Positions 10,726-20,212 of a stretch of 64,000 bases of DNA are shown in pieces; positions within the stretch are counted from its first letter, which is position 1; each line of letters begins with the position of its first letter. The translations under genes and the position numbers were made by a program. Source of the DNA: Clostridia bacterium. GTDB taxonomy: Bacteria > Acidobacteriota > Terriglobia > Terriglobales > Acidobacteriaceae. The stretch is taken from contig DATMYA010000045.1 of the NCBI GenBank assembly GCA_035561135.1, positions 1 to 64,000 of the forward strand, read 5' to 3'. The notes beneath the pieces were generated by a model. That model saw only the letters and a program-made list of their open reading frames with translations, was not told the DNA's origin and did not search any database.

Positions 10726-11282
10726 AGCGTCACCTCCTGCGGCAATATGGGCAATTCGACCTTGGTCTCGGGCGGCGGGATATCAGGGAAATCCAAGTTC
10801 AGAAGTGCGGCAAGCGATTGCAGCAGCTTTTCATACGGATTATTCTTTCCGCGCATCGCCTCCCACATCTTCATCAACGCGGGGAGAACAATGGCGCACA
10901 CGAAATCCGCGCCGCGCTCGCGCTCGATACGGGGAAGCAGACGGAGCGCATACGTCAGGTGGTCCGGAAGCTCGCCGCGCTCCGGAACGCCAGCCGCACG
11001 CAGTTCTTCACGCATGCGAACGAGCAGCAGCCCGCGCTCATAGTTTTCGCCAAAGAGATGCCAACCGAGTTCCAGCGAGCACATTGGGTTCAGGTCGAAT
11101 GTTTGAGTGAACAGCTCTTGTTGCACCTGAAGGGAAAGGGCCTCGATGCAACTGGCAAACTCAACGGCCTGCACCGAACATTCGACTGGCATCTCCTCCC
11201 GGAAAGCCCGAACCGCAGCGGTATACTCCTGGTCGGGGTATGTCAGCACCTTCGCCATAGCCTCGTAGCCCGTTCGATACAT
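10722..11282 (-). CDS. narJ: Nitrate reductase assembly chaperone NarJ
   Basis: 186 residues, helical, soluble, no cofactor motifs. Fits the NarJ/TorD-type chaperone that binds NarG and holds it for Mo-cofactor insertion before membrane docking with NarI. Family-like features are the acidic helical N-terminus (AKVLTYPDQEYTAAV) and the segment SLELGWHLFGENYERG, which matches the conserved 'hLFGE' region of NarJ. It sits between narH (2-nt gap) and narI (4-nt overlap), the standard position in narGHJI. Confidence 0.9.
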   Translation of the reverse strand: MYRTGYEAMAKVLTYPDQEYTAAVRAFREEMPVECSVQAVEFASCIEALSLQVQQELFTQTFDLNPMCSLELGWHLFGENYERGLLLVRMREELRAAGVPERGELPDHLTYALRLLPRIERERGADFVCAIVLPALMKMWEAMRGKNNPYEKLLQSLAALLNLDFPDIPPPETKVELPILPQEVTL

Positions 11283-11284
11283 GT

Positions 11285-12775
11285 CTACATCCCCCTCTGC
11301 GGCGCGCCGACGAACCCAAAGCCGGTACTTGCCTTGTGTTCGTTGGGATCTTTCATCATCTCCAGCGCCTCTTCGCGGTGCATCGGCGGAATCACAAACC
11401 GATCATCAAAGGTGCAGAGCGAAGTGAGCTGATAGATCGCTTCTGCCTCCTGCTGCGAACAATCCGCCTCTGCGAGCATCTTCTGAGCTGTTTCCATGCT
11501 GATGTCGCCGACGGTTACAGCCCGCCGGTACCAGCGCACCGCCTTTTGCTTTCGCAACGCGTAGCGCACCTTGCTCTCCTGGTTGCAGCCAAGCAACCTC
11601 GCAAGGTATGCGATGGGCACCCGTGAACTCTCAATGTCATGGAAGAAGTCGGTCGTATTGTGGTCGATGATGTCGTTTTCCTTGTTGGCCATGACCGGCG
11701 ACATCGGCGGCACGTAGAAAAGCATTGGCAGCGTGCGGTACTCGAGATGAGGAGGCAGGGCCATTTTCCAAATCTTTACGAACTTGTAGACCGGCGACTT
11801 CTGCGCCGACTCGATTACCGAATCGTGAACTCCGTTGGCGCGAGCTGCCGCAATCACTGCTGGATCGAACGGATCCAGAATGAGGGAGCGTTGTCCCTCC
11901 ACGAGTTGATCATCCGGAAGCTTTGCGACCTCCTCGATTCGGTCGGCGTCATAGAGCAGCACGCCAAGGTAGCGAATGCGACCGACGCACGAATGGAAGC
12001 AGGCCGGTGCCTGTCCGGTCTCCAGGCGCGGAAAACACAGGATGCACTTCTCCGACTTTCCGGTAGACCAATTGAAGTACGTCTTCTTGTACGGGCATGC
12101 GGCTACGCACGCGCGCCATCCACGGCACCGTTGCTGGTCAATCAGCACGATGCCATCTTCGCCGCGCTTGTAGAGCGCACCTGATGGGCACGCGGCCACG
12201 CACGCGGGATTCAGGCAGTGATTGCAAATGCGAGGGAAGTAAAAAAACACCAGCCGTTCGGTGGCAAACAATTGCTCCCGTTGCTCCGGTGTCAGCGCGT
12301 CGAGATTGGGATCGTTTGCGGCATACACAGGTGAGCCGCCGAGATCGTCGTCCCAGTTCGGACCGGCTTCGATGTTGATGTACTCGCCTGTGACCATCGA
12401 GATCGGCTTGGCCGTCGGCTGGTCCGAACCCTCTGGAGCGTTGAAAAGGTTTTGATAGTCGTAGGTCCACGGCTCGTAGTAGTCGTCCATGGTCGGCTGG
12501 TTTGGGTTGTGAAATATCTTGAAGAGCGCGTCACCTTTGTTCTGCGACTTCAGCTGAATCTCGTCGCCCTTCTTCTCCCAGCCGCCGTTGTACTTCGACT
12601 GGTCTTCCCAAGTCGTGGGATAGCCCGTCCCGGGCTTGGTTTCCACGTTGTTCCACCACATGTATTCCGTACCGCGACGATCGGTCCAGATGTTCTTGCA
12701 AGCGATGGAGCACGTGTGGCACCCGATACACTTGTCCAGGTGGAAAACCATTGAAACTTGCGAGCGCACGTTCAT
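11285..12775 (-). CDS. narH: Respiratory nitrate reductase beta subunit NarH
   Basis: 496 residues with four Cys-rich iron-sulfur motifs: CIGCHTCSIAC (residues 16-26), CNHCLNPACVAACP, CRGWRACVAACP and CILCFPRL. The Trp in CRGWRAC marks the [3Fe-4S] cluster typical of NarH. It relays electrons from NarI hemes to NarG. Two ATGs, 6 nt apart, are possible; I chose 12775 because AAGGGG is 8 nt before it, against 2 nt for 12781. It lies 19 nt after narG and 2 nt before narJ. Confidence 0.93.
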   Translation of the reverse strand: MNVRSQVSMVFHLDKCIGCHTCSIACKNIWTDRRGTEYMWWNNVETKPGTGYPTTWEDQSKYNGGWEKKGDEIQLKSQNKGDALFKIFHNPNQPTMDDYYEPWTYDYQNLFNAPEGSDQPTAKPISMVTGEYINIEAGPNWDDDLGGSPVYAANDPNLDALTPEQREQLFATERLVFFYFPRICNHCLNPACVAACPSGALYKRGEDGIVLIDQQRCRGWRACVAACPYKKTYFNWSTGKSEKCILCFPRLETGQAPACFHSCVGRIRYLGVLLYDADRIEEVAKLPDDQLVEGQRSLILDPFDPAVIAAARANGVHDSVIESAQKSPVYKFVKIWKMALPPHLEYRTLPMLFYVPPMSPVMANKENDIIDHNTTDFFHDIESSRVPIAYLARLLGCNQESKVRYALRKQKAVRWYRRAVTVGDISMETAQKMLAEADCSQQEAEAIYQLTSLCTFDDRFVIPPMHREEALEMMKDPNEHKASTGFGFVGAPQRGM

Positions 12776-12794
12776 CGTCATTTCCCCTTACGCG

Positions 12795-15700
12795 TTACCA
12801 CTTCAGGTCCGGCAGTTTGCGCACAAGAACGTGCGTGTCGCGATTGCAACCGATCGGTCCCCAATAATTGAAATGAAAAGTGAATTGACCGTAACCTCCG
12901 CACATCAGGTTCGGCTTGAGTCGCGTGCGCGTGAGGCTGTTGTGTCCGCCGGCGCGTTTATTACCACGCAGAGGCGATGTCGGCACAGAGTAGGTGCGTT
13001 CCGGTGAGTGATACTGGATGCAGATGCCGCGCGGAATGCGTGCGCTCACCGCCGCTCTCGTGACTACGACGCCGTTGTCGTTATGCACCTCGACCCAGTC
13101 GTTGTCCTCAATGAAGATTTCGGCCGCATCTTTGTCGTTTATCCAGAACGGTTCCACACCGCGCGAAAGAGTCGTCATTCGCTGGTTGTCGCCATACGTC
13201 GAGTGAATGTGCCATTTGCCGTGCGGCGTCAAATAATTCAGCATCTTGGTCGCGTTGTCGGGCAGGCTGTAGCAGATGTCGTTGTACTGCACCGGAAGCG
13301 GCTTGGGCTTGTATGTCGGAAGGTGTTCGCCGAAGTCGATATACAACGGATGGTCGAGATAGAGATGCTGTCGGCCCGTCAGCGTTCGCCACGGTACCAT
13401 GCATTCCACGTTATAGGTGAATGGCGAATACGCTCTGCCGTTCTCTGTGAGCCCAGACCACATTGGACTGTTAATGAAGCGCCGGGGCTGTGCCTGCAGG
13501 TCCTTGAAGGTCACTCGCGTTCCACGATTGCGCTCCGCAAGGTGTACCAGCGGAACTCCGGCTTTCTCCTCGATGTTCTTGTAGGAGCGATAGGCCAGTT
13601 CGCCATTTGTTACTGTGGCGAAGCGCAAGATCAGGTTGCAAACATGCTCATCTTCGAGCACCGATGGATATTTATTTCCGTTCCATTCCACCGTTGGGCA
13701 TTCGCGTATTGCCGTCTTGTATTCGTCTTTAACTTCATAATGCGTGCCGTGCGCGCCCAATCCGTTGGCAGCCACCTGCGGTCCGAACGAAATGTACTGG
13801 TTGTAGAGATTCTTGTAATCACGTTCCACAACCTTAAGACCCGGCATGGTCTTGCCGGGAATCGCCTCGCACTCACCCTTCGTCCAGTCCTTGATCTCAA
13901 CTTGGGCGATCTCCGCCGCCGTGTCGTGCGCCAACGGTGTGGCCACGATGTCGCGAACCGGTTCCGGAAAATGTTTCGGCGCCAACTCGGAAAACTTCTT
14001 CGCAACCGCACGGAAAATTTGCCAGTCGCTCTTCGATTCCCACGAGGGCGGCACAGCCGGGGACAGCGGATGAATGAAGCTGTGCATGTCGGTCGAGTTC
14101 AAGTCGGCTTTCTCATAGAACGTCGCGGCCGGAAGCACGATGTCCGAGTACAGCGCCGACGTGTCCATTCGGAAGTTAAGATCGACGACGAGATCCATCT
14201 TCCCTTCCGGCGCCTCCTTGTGCCACACCACGTCCTCAACGCTGCCTTCCGCCATGTCTTTCGAGATCAGGTTTGAGTGGGTGCCGAGATAGTGCTTCAA
14301 GAAGTACTCGTGCCCCTTCGCGCTGGCCAGGAGCGCGTTGCCGCGCCAAATGAACCACACACGCGGCCAGTTCTCTGGCGCGTCGGGATCTTCGACCGCA
14401 AACTTCAGGTTCTTGTTCTTGAGTTGCCGGACCGTAAAGTCGACGATCTCTTCGTTGCTGTGCGCCCCAGCGGCTTCGGCTTCGCGCACGAGTTCAAGAG
14501 AACTCTTGTTGAACTGCGGATAGAAAGGTAGCCAGCCTGATCTGACAGCCCGGACTTGCAAGTCCATCGTGTGGCCTTTAGCAAGCGAACTGTTTCCGTT
14601 TATCTGAGGCACCGTGTGATAGTCGGTGAACGAGCGCTCGTACCGCCACTGATCGGTATTGACGTAGTGCCAGCTCGGCGCATTCTGCAACCGGGAAGCG
14701 GGCACCCAATCTTTGCCGAATGCCAGCGCACCCCAGGATTCGCCGGGCGCCAGTTTTTCCTGCCCAACGTAATGCGCAAGGCCGCCACCGTTTACGCCGA
14801 TACATCCGCAGAATATGAGCGAATGGATTGCCGCCCGGTACATCAGATTGCCGTGATACCAGTGGTTGATTCCGGCACCGATGATGACCGTGCACTTGCC
14901 ATTCGTCGCCTCGGCCGTGTTTGCCCACTCGCGTGCAAAGCGGATCAGCATCTGCCGTCCCATGCCGGTGTACTTCTCCGCCCACGCGGGCGTATACGCC
15001 TGGGACTCGTCGTCGTAGTCAGCCGGATAGTCGCCCGCCAGCCCACGCGATACTCCGTACTGCGCAAACAACAGGTCGTAAACCGTCGCAACGGTCACCG
15101 TACCGCCATCCGCAGTTTCCAGTCGCCGCACAGGGACACACCGCTTCACCCGGCGTCCTTCGCCAAAATCGTCGAATGAAACCGCCGCCACGTGGTCGCG
15201 ATCATCCAGGAATGTCAATGCCGGATCGATCTCCGTACCGTCCACTCCATCTTTCAGCAGCAGGTTCCACTTACCTTTTTCCTTTCCCCAGCGAAATCCG
15301 GAACTGCCCATTGGCATCTTCGGGCGGCCGTCCTTCGTGTCCCACATGAGGAACTTCCACTCGCCATTCTCGGTGCCCTCGTACCCGCGCAATCGATTGG
15401 CATGCAGCAGTCTCCCTGCACGAAACTCGCCGTCCACCTCGTTGATCTCTACCAGGTATGGCGAGTCCGTGTACTTCTTTGCGTAATCGAGGAAGTATGG
15501 CGTCTGCTTCTGGTGATGAAATTCATGAAGAATGACGTGGTTTACCGCCATCCACCACGCGCCATCCTGACCGGCGTTGATCGCCACCCATTCGTCCGCG
15601 TACTTCGAAACCTGCGCAAAGTCTGGCGTGAAGACCCACATCTTCGAGCCGTTGTGCCGCGCCTCGGCAGCGAAGTGGCAATCAGGCGTACGGGTCATGT

Positions 15701-16439
15701 TGAGGTTCGAGCCCATCACGGCGAGCAGCTTTGAGTTGTACCAATCCGCCGACTCTTGCACATCTGTCTGCTCTCCCCATGTCTCGGGCGAAGCTGGCGG
15801 CAAATCGCAGTACCAGTCGTAGAACGAAAGCGAAACAGCGCCCATGAGCTGCAACATCCTGGCGCCACCGGCGTAGCTGATCATGGACATCGCTGGAATG
15901 GGAGAGAAGCCTGCGATCCGATCCGGACCCCATTTCTTGATCGTGTAGATCTGCGCGGCAGCCATCAGCTCGAGTACTGTGTCCCAGTCGGCGCGCCGGA
16001 ATCCTCCCTTGCCTCGCGCACGCTGCCAACGTCGTCGAGCTTCGGGATTTTCGACCAGCGACTTCCATGCATCGACCGGATCTTCATGCTGTGCGCGCGC
16101 CTCAAGCCACAAATCCAGCAACGCCCCCCGGGTATAGGGATATTTCACGCGCAAAGGACTGTAGAGATACCAGGAATACGAAATGCCTCTCTGGCATCCT
16201 CGGGGCTCATAGGGCGGCAGGCCCGATTCCAGCATGGGATAATCGAGGCCCTGCATCTCCCACGTCACAATGCCGTCTTTCACATGGATCTGCCACGAAC
16301 ACCCACCCGTACAGTTCACGCCGTGTGTCGAGCGCACGATTTTGTCGTGCTGCCACCGATTCCGGTAAAACTCTTCCCAACTTCTCAGCCGAGGGTCAAC
16401 TTCATCCTTGATCCAGGAAATCGCGTCGCGCGTCTTCAC
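12795..16439 (-). CDS. narG: Respiratory nitrate reductase alpha subunit NarG (Mo-bisMGD)
   Basis: 1214 residues, normal NarG length. FS0 cluster ligands are visible as His39, Cys43, Cys47 and Cys82 (H-x3-C-x3-C-x34-C), the pattern of membrane-bound nitrate reductases rather than Cys-only periplasmic Nap. Later conserved stretches include [20 protein letters not shown]. There is no classical cleavable Tat signal, so the active site should face the cytoplasm. The start overlaps the cytochrome c stop by 4 nt. Nitrite oxidoreductases of the Nitrobacter type belong to the same family, so direction cannot be read from homology alone, but the full NarI favours nitrate reduction. Confidence 0.93.
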   Translation of the reverse strand: MKTRDAISWIKDEVDPRLRSWEEFYRNRWQHDKIVRSTHGVNCTGGCSWQIHVKDGIVTWEMQGLDYPMLESGLPPYEPRGCQRGISYSWYLYSPLRVKYPYTRGALLDLWLEARAQHEDPVDAWKSLVENPEARRRWQRARGKGGFRRADWDTVLELMAAAQIYTIKKWGPDRIAGFSPIPAMSMISYAGGARMLQLMGAVSLSFYDWYCDLPPASPETWGEQTDVQESADWYNSKLLAVMGSNLNMTRTPDCHFAAEARHNGSKMWVFTPDFAQVSKYADEWVAINAGQDGAWWMAVNHVILHEFHHQKQTPYFLDYAKKYTDSPYLVEINEVDGEFRAGRLLHANRLRGYEGTENGEWKFLMWDTKDGRPKMPMGSSGFRWGKEKGKWNLLLKDGVDGTEIDPALTFLDDRDHVAAVSFDDFGEGRRVKRCVPVRRLETADGGTVTVATVYDLLFAQYGVSRGLAGDYPADYDDESQAYTPAWAEKYTGMGRQMLIRFAREWANTAEATNGKCTVIIGAGINHWYHGNLMYRAAIHSLIFCGCIGVNGGGLAHYVGQEKLAPGESWGALAFGKDWVPASRLQNAPSWHYVNTDQWRYERSFTDYHTVPQINGNSSLAKGHTMDLQVRAVRSGWLPFYPQFNKSSLELVREAEAAGAHSNEEIVDFTVRQLKNKNLKFAVEDPDAPENWPRVWFIWRGNALLASAKGHEYFLKHYLGTHSNLISKDMAEGSVEDVVWHKEAPEGKMDLVVDLNFRMDTSALYSDIVLPAATFYEKADLNSTDMHSFIHPLSPAVPPSWESKSDWQIFRAVAKKFSELAPKHFPEPVRDIVATPLAHDTAAEIAQVEIKDWTKGECEAIPGKTMPGLKVVERDYKNLYNQYISFGPQVAANGLGAHGTHYEVKDEYKTAIRECPTVEWNGNKYPSVLEDEHVCNLILRFATVTNGELAYRSYKNIEEKAGVPLVHLAERNRGTRVTFKDLQAQPRRFINSPMWSGLTENGRAYSPFTYNVECMVPWRTLTGRQHLYLDHPLYIDFGEHLPTYKPKPLPVQYNDICYSLPDNATKMLNYLTPHGKWHIHSTYGDNQRMTTLSRGVEPFWINDKDAAEIFIEDNDWVEVHNDNGVVVTRAAVSARIPRGICIQYHSPERTYSVPTSPLRGNKRAGGHNSLTRTRLKPNLMCGGYGQFTFHFNYWGPIGCNRDTHVLVRKLPDLKW

Positions 16440-17299
16440 TCTTCACCTCGCTTCTTATGTACTAACTGGCGGCGCACGCCGCGGAATCGCTTTTTCCAAA
16501 TCCCATCCAGCACGACAAGCCCGATGAGCGTTCCACCGAGTCCTATTAGCAGGAAATTCAACCGAGCGGCCGTGTTGTCAGAACCGCCTTTTTTCGCGCC
16601 ATCCTCGAAGTACGCAAGCAGCGGAAGAATGTCGTCGCCGTGCAGCGGAGTCTTACCGAAAACCGGCGTCATTGTGGGACTTGCCGGATTCACTAACCAC
16701 GCGCCCAGTCCTTTGCGGCCTTGCAGGCGTTCGTACACAAGCGTCAGGTCCGGACCGAGGCGTCCGCCGCTTAGTCCTCCCAGCCCTCGCATCGTGTGGC
16801 ACGACACGCAGGCAGGTCCGCCGTTCTTGAGCTGTTGTGTGCCAGTGAAGATTGCGCGCCCCATCTCTATGTCGCGAGCAGTGAATGGCCGATCACTGAT
16901 CTGGGTTCCTGCGAATTGTGACTTTGGGAGCTTGGATTCCGCGTCGATGAGGTCTAGCAGAGCTTGCGTGCGCGCCGTGTCTAGACCCAGTGTCGGCATG
17001 ACGACACCTTGCGCGTCGCGTTGCAGTTGCACTGCGTAGGCGTCGCCGCTGTCGATGACAGACTTCGGGGCCTGAATGAACTGGGCCAGCCACGCCCGGT
17101 CCTTCCGTTGAGTCACGTTCTTCAGATCTGGACCGACGAGGCGTCCGCCTCCGACTGTGTGACAACTCGCGCAACTCTGACGGAAGTAGTCAGCTGGCGG
17201 AACAGCCTGAGATTCCGCTTTCACCACGCATAGCAGAATCAGCGCCAGCAGCAAGTTTATATATCGCACGTTCGTTCTATAAGAGCGGAAGCACCCCAC
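16436..17299 (-). CDS. Membrane-anchored diheme cytochrome c (NarC-like position)
   Basis: 287 residues: signal peptide ([17 protein letters not shown]), two heme motifs CASCH (43-47) and CVSCH (164-168), then a C-terminal membrane helix around 248-270 and a basic tail, so both hemes are periplasmic. I chose the GTG at 17299 because AAGGGAGGG is 6 nt upstream; a second in-frame GTG at 17269 is possible. A diheme cytochrome gene directly before narG is also known from the Thermus nar operon (NarC), but I cannot establish orthology. Here it could connect ACIII to NarGHI or to a terminal oxidase encoded elsewhere. Confidence 0.85.
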   Translation of the reverse strand: MGCFRSYRTNVRYINLLLALILLCVVKAESQAVPPADYFRQSCASCHTVGGGRLVGPDLKNVTQRKDRAWLAQFIQAPKSVIDSGDAYAVQLQRDAQGVVMPTLGLDTARTQALLDLIDAESKLPKSQFAGTQISDRPFTARDIEMGRAIFTGTQQLKNGGPACVSCHTMRGLGGLSGGRLGPDLTLVYERLQGRKGLGAWLVNPASPTMTPVFGKTPLHGDDILPLLAYFEDGAKKGGSDNTAARLNFLLIGLGGTLIGLVVLDGIWKKRFRGVRRQLVHKKRGEE

Positions 17300-17327
17300 T
17301 GTGCCCTCCCTTGCGACAATCAAAAAC

Positions 17328-17768
17328 TTACGGTGCAGCTTGAAATGCCTTGGAAGTACCCCTCGAGCCCCGGACCGAAATGTCAGCAAGCGTAGTTTCA
17401 TCAAGGAACTGTTTGTAGACGTTCCTCACTTGCTGCCATGCCTCGTGCGCTGAACAGGCATCTCTGCCCGTGCATTCTCTCGAACGGCTTAGCAGGCATC
17501 CGCACCCCACGCGCGAACCCTCGAACAGTTCCACAATTTCGCTCAACCGGACGCCGTCGGCTGGCTTCTGTAACATGTAGCCGCCACCGGTGCCCCGTGC
17601 CGTCGCCACCAGCCCCGCATTCCGGAGCGTCACAAGTATCTTCGCCAGGTAATTGGCCGGAATGTCAGAGCATTCCGCCAGTTCCCTGCCGAGAATCGCG
17701 CGTCCGCTTGGTTGTGTTGCCAGCCAGACCATCGCGCGCAACGCGTACTCGGATGTCATCGAGATCAT
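17328..17768 (-). CDS. Rrf2-family transcriptional regulator, possible Fe-S/NO sensor (NsrR/IscR-like)
   Basis: 146 residues with the Rrf2 winged-helix N-terminus (MISMTSEYALRAMVWLA, recognition region PANYLAKILVTLRNAG and the wing GTGGGYML). The cysteines Cys91-x7-Cys99-x5-Cys105, plus Cys89, fall where IscR and NsrR bind a cluster, though the spacing is not the classical C-x5-C-x5-C. The ATG at 17768 has GAGGTC just upstream; the longer open frame contains no better start. It is first in the nar-act train, 28 nt before the cytochrome gene, so it probably controls this operon and itself. The ligand (NO, Fe-S status or redox) is inferred. Confidence 0.85.
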   Translation of the reverse strand: MISMTSEYALRAMVWLATQPSGRAILGRELAECSDIPANYLAKILVTLRNAGLVATARGTGGGYMLQKPADGVRLSEIVELFEGSRVGCGCLLSRSRECTGRDACSAHEAWQQVRNVYKQFLDETTLADISVRGSRGTSKAFQAAP

Positions 17769-17792
17769 GACCGACCTCTGGATGCGCAAGTC

Positions 17793-17834
17793 ATTAACTA
17801 CCCATAAATTCCGCTTGCCTGTGACAAAAGTCAC
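17793..17834 (-). promoter_or_regulatory. CRP/FNR-type box and promoter before the rrf2-nar-act operon
   Basis: Perfect inverted repeat GTGAC-AAAA-GTCAC at 17821-17834, which also reads as TGTGA-N6-TCACG, the CRP/FNR-superfamily half-site arrangement. If the box is centred at -41.5 (class II), the -10 falls on GTTAAT at 17793-17798 (4/6 match) and transcription would start near 17786, 18 nt before the regulator ATG. Confidence 0.6.
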
Positions 17835-17859
17835 GGGTTCGCAATTTTTCGTCTCAGAA

Positions 17860-18108
17860 TCAGAAGTTGATGTATCGAAACACCGGGTGCATGTCGAAGT
17901 CGGGCGCAGGCGAGGGACCGGGAAACACAAACAAGTCTTCGGAACGGTACTCTCGCGAAAATCCACACGCCTTACAGTCGACCCGAAACGGCTTCACACG
18001 TGGGATATGCCAACTGATCACGTGCGGCGCAGAGATCACCTCAACTAAAGGAAGTTGCCGTTTGCAGTGCGGACACTCCACCCCGAAATACACGGACGTG
18101 TCTTCCAT
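17860..18108 (-). CDS. Small zinc-ribbon-like protein upstream of the nar-act operon
   Basis: 82 residues, no recognised family. Two CxxC pairs, CPHC and CKAC, about 35 residues apart, suggest a zinc ribbon; the C-terminus (FPGPSPAPDFDMHPVFRYINF) is Pro/aromatic-rich. The ATG at 18108 follows GGGGG by a few bases; the frame stays open to 18213 but that part looks non-coding. It lies between two CRP/FNR-type boxes and reads the same way as the nar-act operon, 92 bp from the rrf2 gene, so it may be a member of the same response. Moderate confidence that it is translated. Confidence 0.6.
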   Translation of the reverse strand: MEDTSVYFGVECPHCKRQLPLVEVISAPHVISWHIPRVKPFRVDCKACGFSREYRSEDLFVFPGPSPAPDFDMHPVFRYINF

Positions 18109-18240
18109 TCGGCCCCCGCTTTCCCGCCGTTGCAGATAAGTACGCGGCGGAACAGTTAGTGAATGAAGACGTATGTTGCGGGTAGCTCGAATTTCATCTC
18201 TTCGGGCGTGCACTGTTGCTCAAGTCCGCAGTGGGAGCTA

Positions 18241-18254
18241 TGACTTTTGTCACA
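18241..18254 (-). promoter_or_regulatory. Second CRP/FNR-type box
   Basis: TGAC-TTTT-GTCA palindrome; on the minus strand it reads TGTGA-N6-TCATA with the same AAAA core as the box at 17821. It lies about 130 bp before the small zinc-ribbon gene. A class I layout with a -10 at TGAAAT (18191-18196) is possible but weak. Confidence 0.5.
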
Positions 18255-18388
18255 CACGCTCCTGATAAATGCGAGCGGAAGGCGGGCAGCAAGAAAGAAC
18301 TGGACCACGTTGCATTGCCTGGAGCAACTACACTGGGTTTTCTGGCAGGGATCTCCGCATTCGCTTACAAGTATTCCCACTGCTGGAA

Positions 18389-20212
18389 TTAACGAGCGGT
18401 CTTTCCCAGACCTAACCGGAACTCAACTCCAAGCACTATTTGTCTACCGGGCATCCGAACGCCTTGAATCTCCTCGTATCCGGTACTGGTAGCGTTGGTG
18501 AGTTGTATGTAGGGACGAAGCGCACCGAACTGGCGCGTTGCTGAGACCTCCATGAGCGGATACGTCGCACGGTCAATACGTTCCGTGACTCCGAGCCGGC
18601 TTCGCAGTTCGAGCCGTGCGGGCAGCAAACCTCGCCACTCCAAGGTTCCCTGCTTGACGGGGTGAGTGCTGACGTAGCGTGATTGAAGCCCAGTGAGTGC
18701 AGCAGCCTGCGAGCCATGCAGCCACATGCAGGCAAGCTGCAACTCCTGCGATTGGCCTAAGCGTAGCCTGGAGGTTGCTTCAATGCCGGTGAAGTTTAGC
18801 CGATCGATGTTTGCCGCCTGCCAGGGAGCCGAACCTGTCGAGCGCACATAATCGATGCCATCCCGAACGCGACGCGTAAAGAGTGTTAACTCACCTGACA
18901 ATCGTGGGTTGCCATGCCATACCAGGCCGCCCTCATAGCTCCAGGCACTTTCGGCTCGCAAGGCCGGATTACCTTGATTTGCCGGGTCGCGATAGTAGAG
19001 GTCTGTGTAGGTTGGCAGCCGAAAGCCGTGCCCGGCCGACGCCCGGAGCTTCACTTTCTCCGACAGTCGATATCCGGCCGAGAGCGTAGGGCTGAACTCG
19101 TTGTTTGTCCCTCCGTACAGTTCCTCACGTCCGGCAATCGAGAATGTCCATCGATTCAGGCGAAGATCAAGATTGCCGTAGAAAGCGCCGCGGTTGCGAC
19201 CGTGATACCCGAGATTGCTGCTGGCAATGTTGTCGCGGTAGCCTTCGACACCATAAAAAAGAGTCAGATTCTCTTTTAGCTCACGGCGCCGTCGCAGTGA
19301 TGCCTGGAAACTTTCAGTGACGTGGTTGTTCTCGTAGTAGGCGGGATTTTTGCGAGACAAAATGAAAACATCGGTGTGCCGGCGATAGCCGAAATCAACT
19401 CTCGTATCTGCGCCCAACTCCTGCTTGGCTCCCACGAACCATCCCTTAGTCCGCTCCCATGAATCGAAATTGCCATAGAACTGGTTTGCTCCAAAAGGCC
19501 GGTCACTGAGCCCAAGCAGGACTGTGCTGTCGCCAAGCCTCGTCTTCACGTGGGATTCTGAGGCAATGCCGAGACTACGATAGTCGCGATCGGCCATGAA
19601 TCCTGTCGAACGCTCTCGCGTGGCGCTAAACCGCTGGGAAAAGTTTTTGCCAGCCAGGGATAGCTGCGCCCGCTGCTGATCCGTCCCGTAGTTCCCTCCT
19701 CCGACGGCGAATCGCAATTCGTTCATGCTGGCGGGCGCCGTAATGAAATTCACCACACCGCCGACTGCGTCTGCTCCATACATGGTTGATCCGCTGCCAT
19801 GCAGAATCTCGACCCGATCCAATGCCTCGAACGGAAGTGGGAGATCCATGTTGTGATGGCTGGATTGGGCGTCGTTGACTCTGAGGCCATCGACCAGTAT
19901 CAGCGTTTGCTCGAAAGAAGCTCCACGGACCGACAAGTCTGTCTGAATTCCGGGCGCACGCTGTCGCAAATCCAAGGCCGGATCTGCCCGCAGTACATCC
20001 ACGAAGTTGCGATAGAGCGGAACCCTGAGGCCAACCTCGATGGCATTGACACTGCGATCAGAGTCATTAACCTCAACCGGTTGATAGCTGCCGGTCACGA
20101 CCACAGTTTCCCGGTGAATCGGCAGATCCTGGGTCTTAGTTACGACCTTGGAGTCCTGCGCAAACACTGTCCCACTGAGCAGAATTAGAGCGACTAAAAG
20201 GATGCGATTCAT
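18389..20212 (-). CDS. TonB-dependent outer-membrane receptor, BtuB-like
   Basis: 607 residues. Signal peptide MNRILLVALILLSGTVFAQ, TonB box-like ETVVVTG, plug domain (DVLRADPALDLRQRAPGIQ; VDGLRVND; GSGSTMYGADAVGGVVNF), then a 22-strand-type barrel ending in an aromatic strand. Length and plug motifs fit the BtuB/CirA group. I started at the ATG at 20212 behind GGGAGAGGG; the frame is open upstream but without a signal sequence. The substrate (cobalamin, siderophore or other) cannot be decided, and I saw no cobalamin riboswitch in front. No tonB/exbBD gene is adjacent. Confidence 0.85.
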   Translation of the reverse strand: MNRILLVALILLSGTVFAQDSKVVTKTQDLPIHRETVVVTGSYQPVEVNDSDRSVNAIEVGLRVPLYRNFVDVLRADPALDLRQRAPGIQTDLSVRGASFEQTLILVDGLRVNDAQSSHHNMDLPLPFEALDRVEILHGSGSTMYGADAVGGVVNFITAPASMNELRFAVGGGNYGTDQQRAQLSLAGKNFSQRFSATRERSTGFMADRDYRSLGIASESHVKTRLGDSTVLLGLSDRPFGANQFYGNFDSWERTKGWFVGAKQELGADTRVDFGYRRHTDVFILSRKNPAYYENNHVTESFQASLRRRRELKENLTLFYGVEGYRDNIASSNLGYHGRNRGAFYGNLDLRLNRWTFSIAGREELYGGTNNEFSPTLSAGYRLSEKVKLRASAGHGFRLPTYTDLYYRDPANQGNPALRAESAWSYEGGLVWHGNPRLSGELTLFTRRVRDGIDYVRSTGSAPWQAANIDRLNFTGIEATSRLRLGQSQELQLACMWLHGSQAAALTGLQSRYVSTHPVKQGTLEWRGLLPARLELRSRLGVTERIDRATYPLMEVSATRQFGALRPYIQLTNATSTGYEEIQGVRMPGRQIVLGVEFRLGLGKTAR

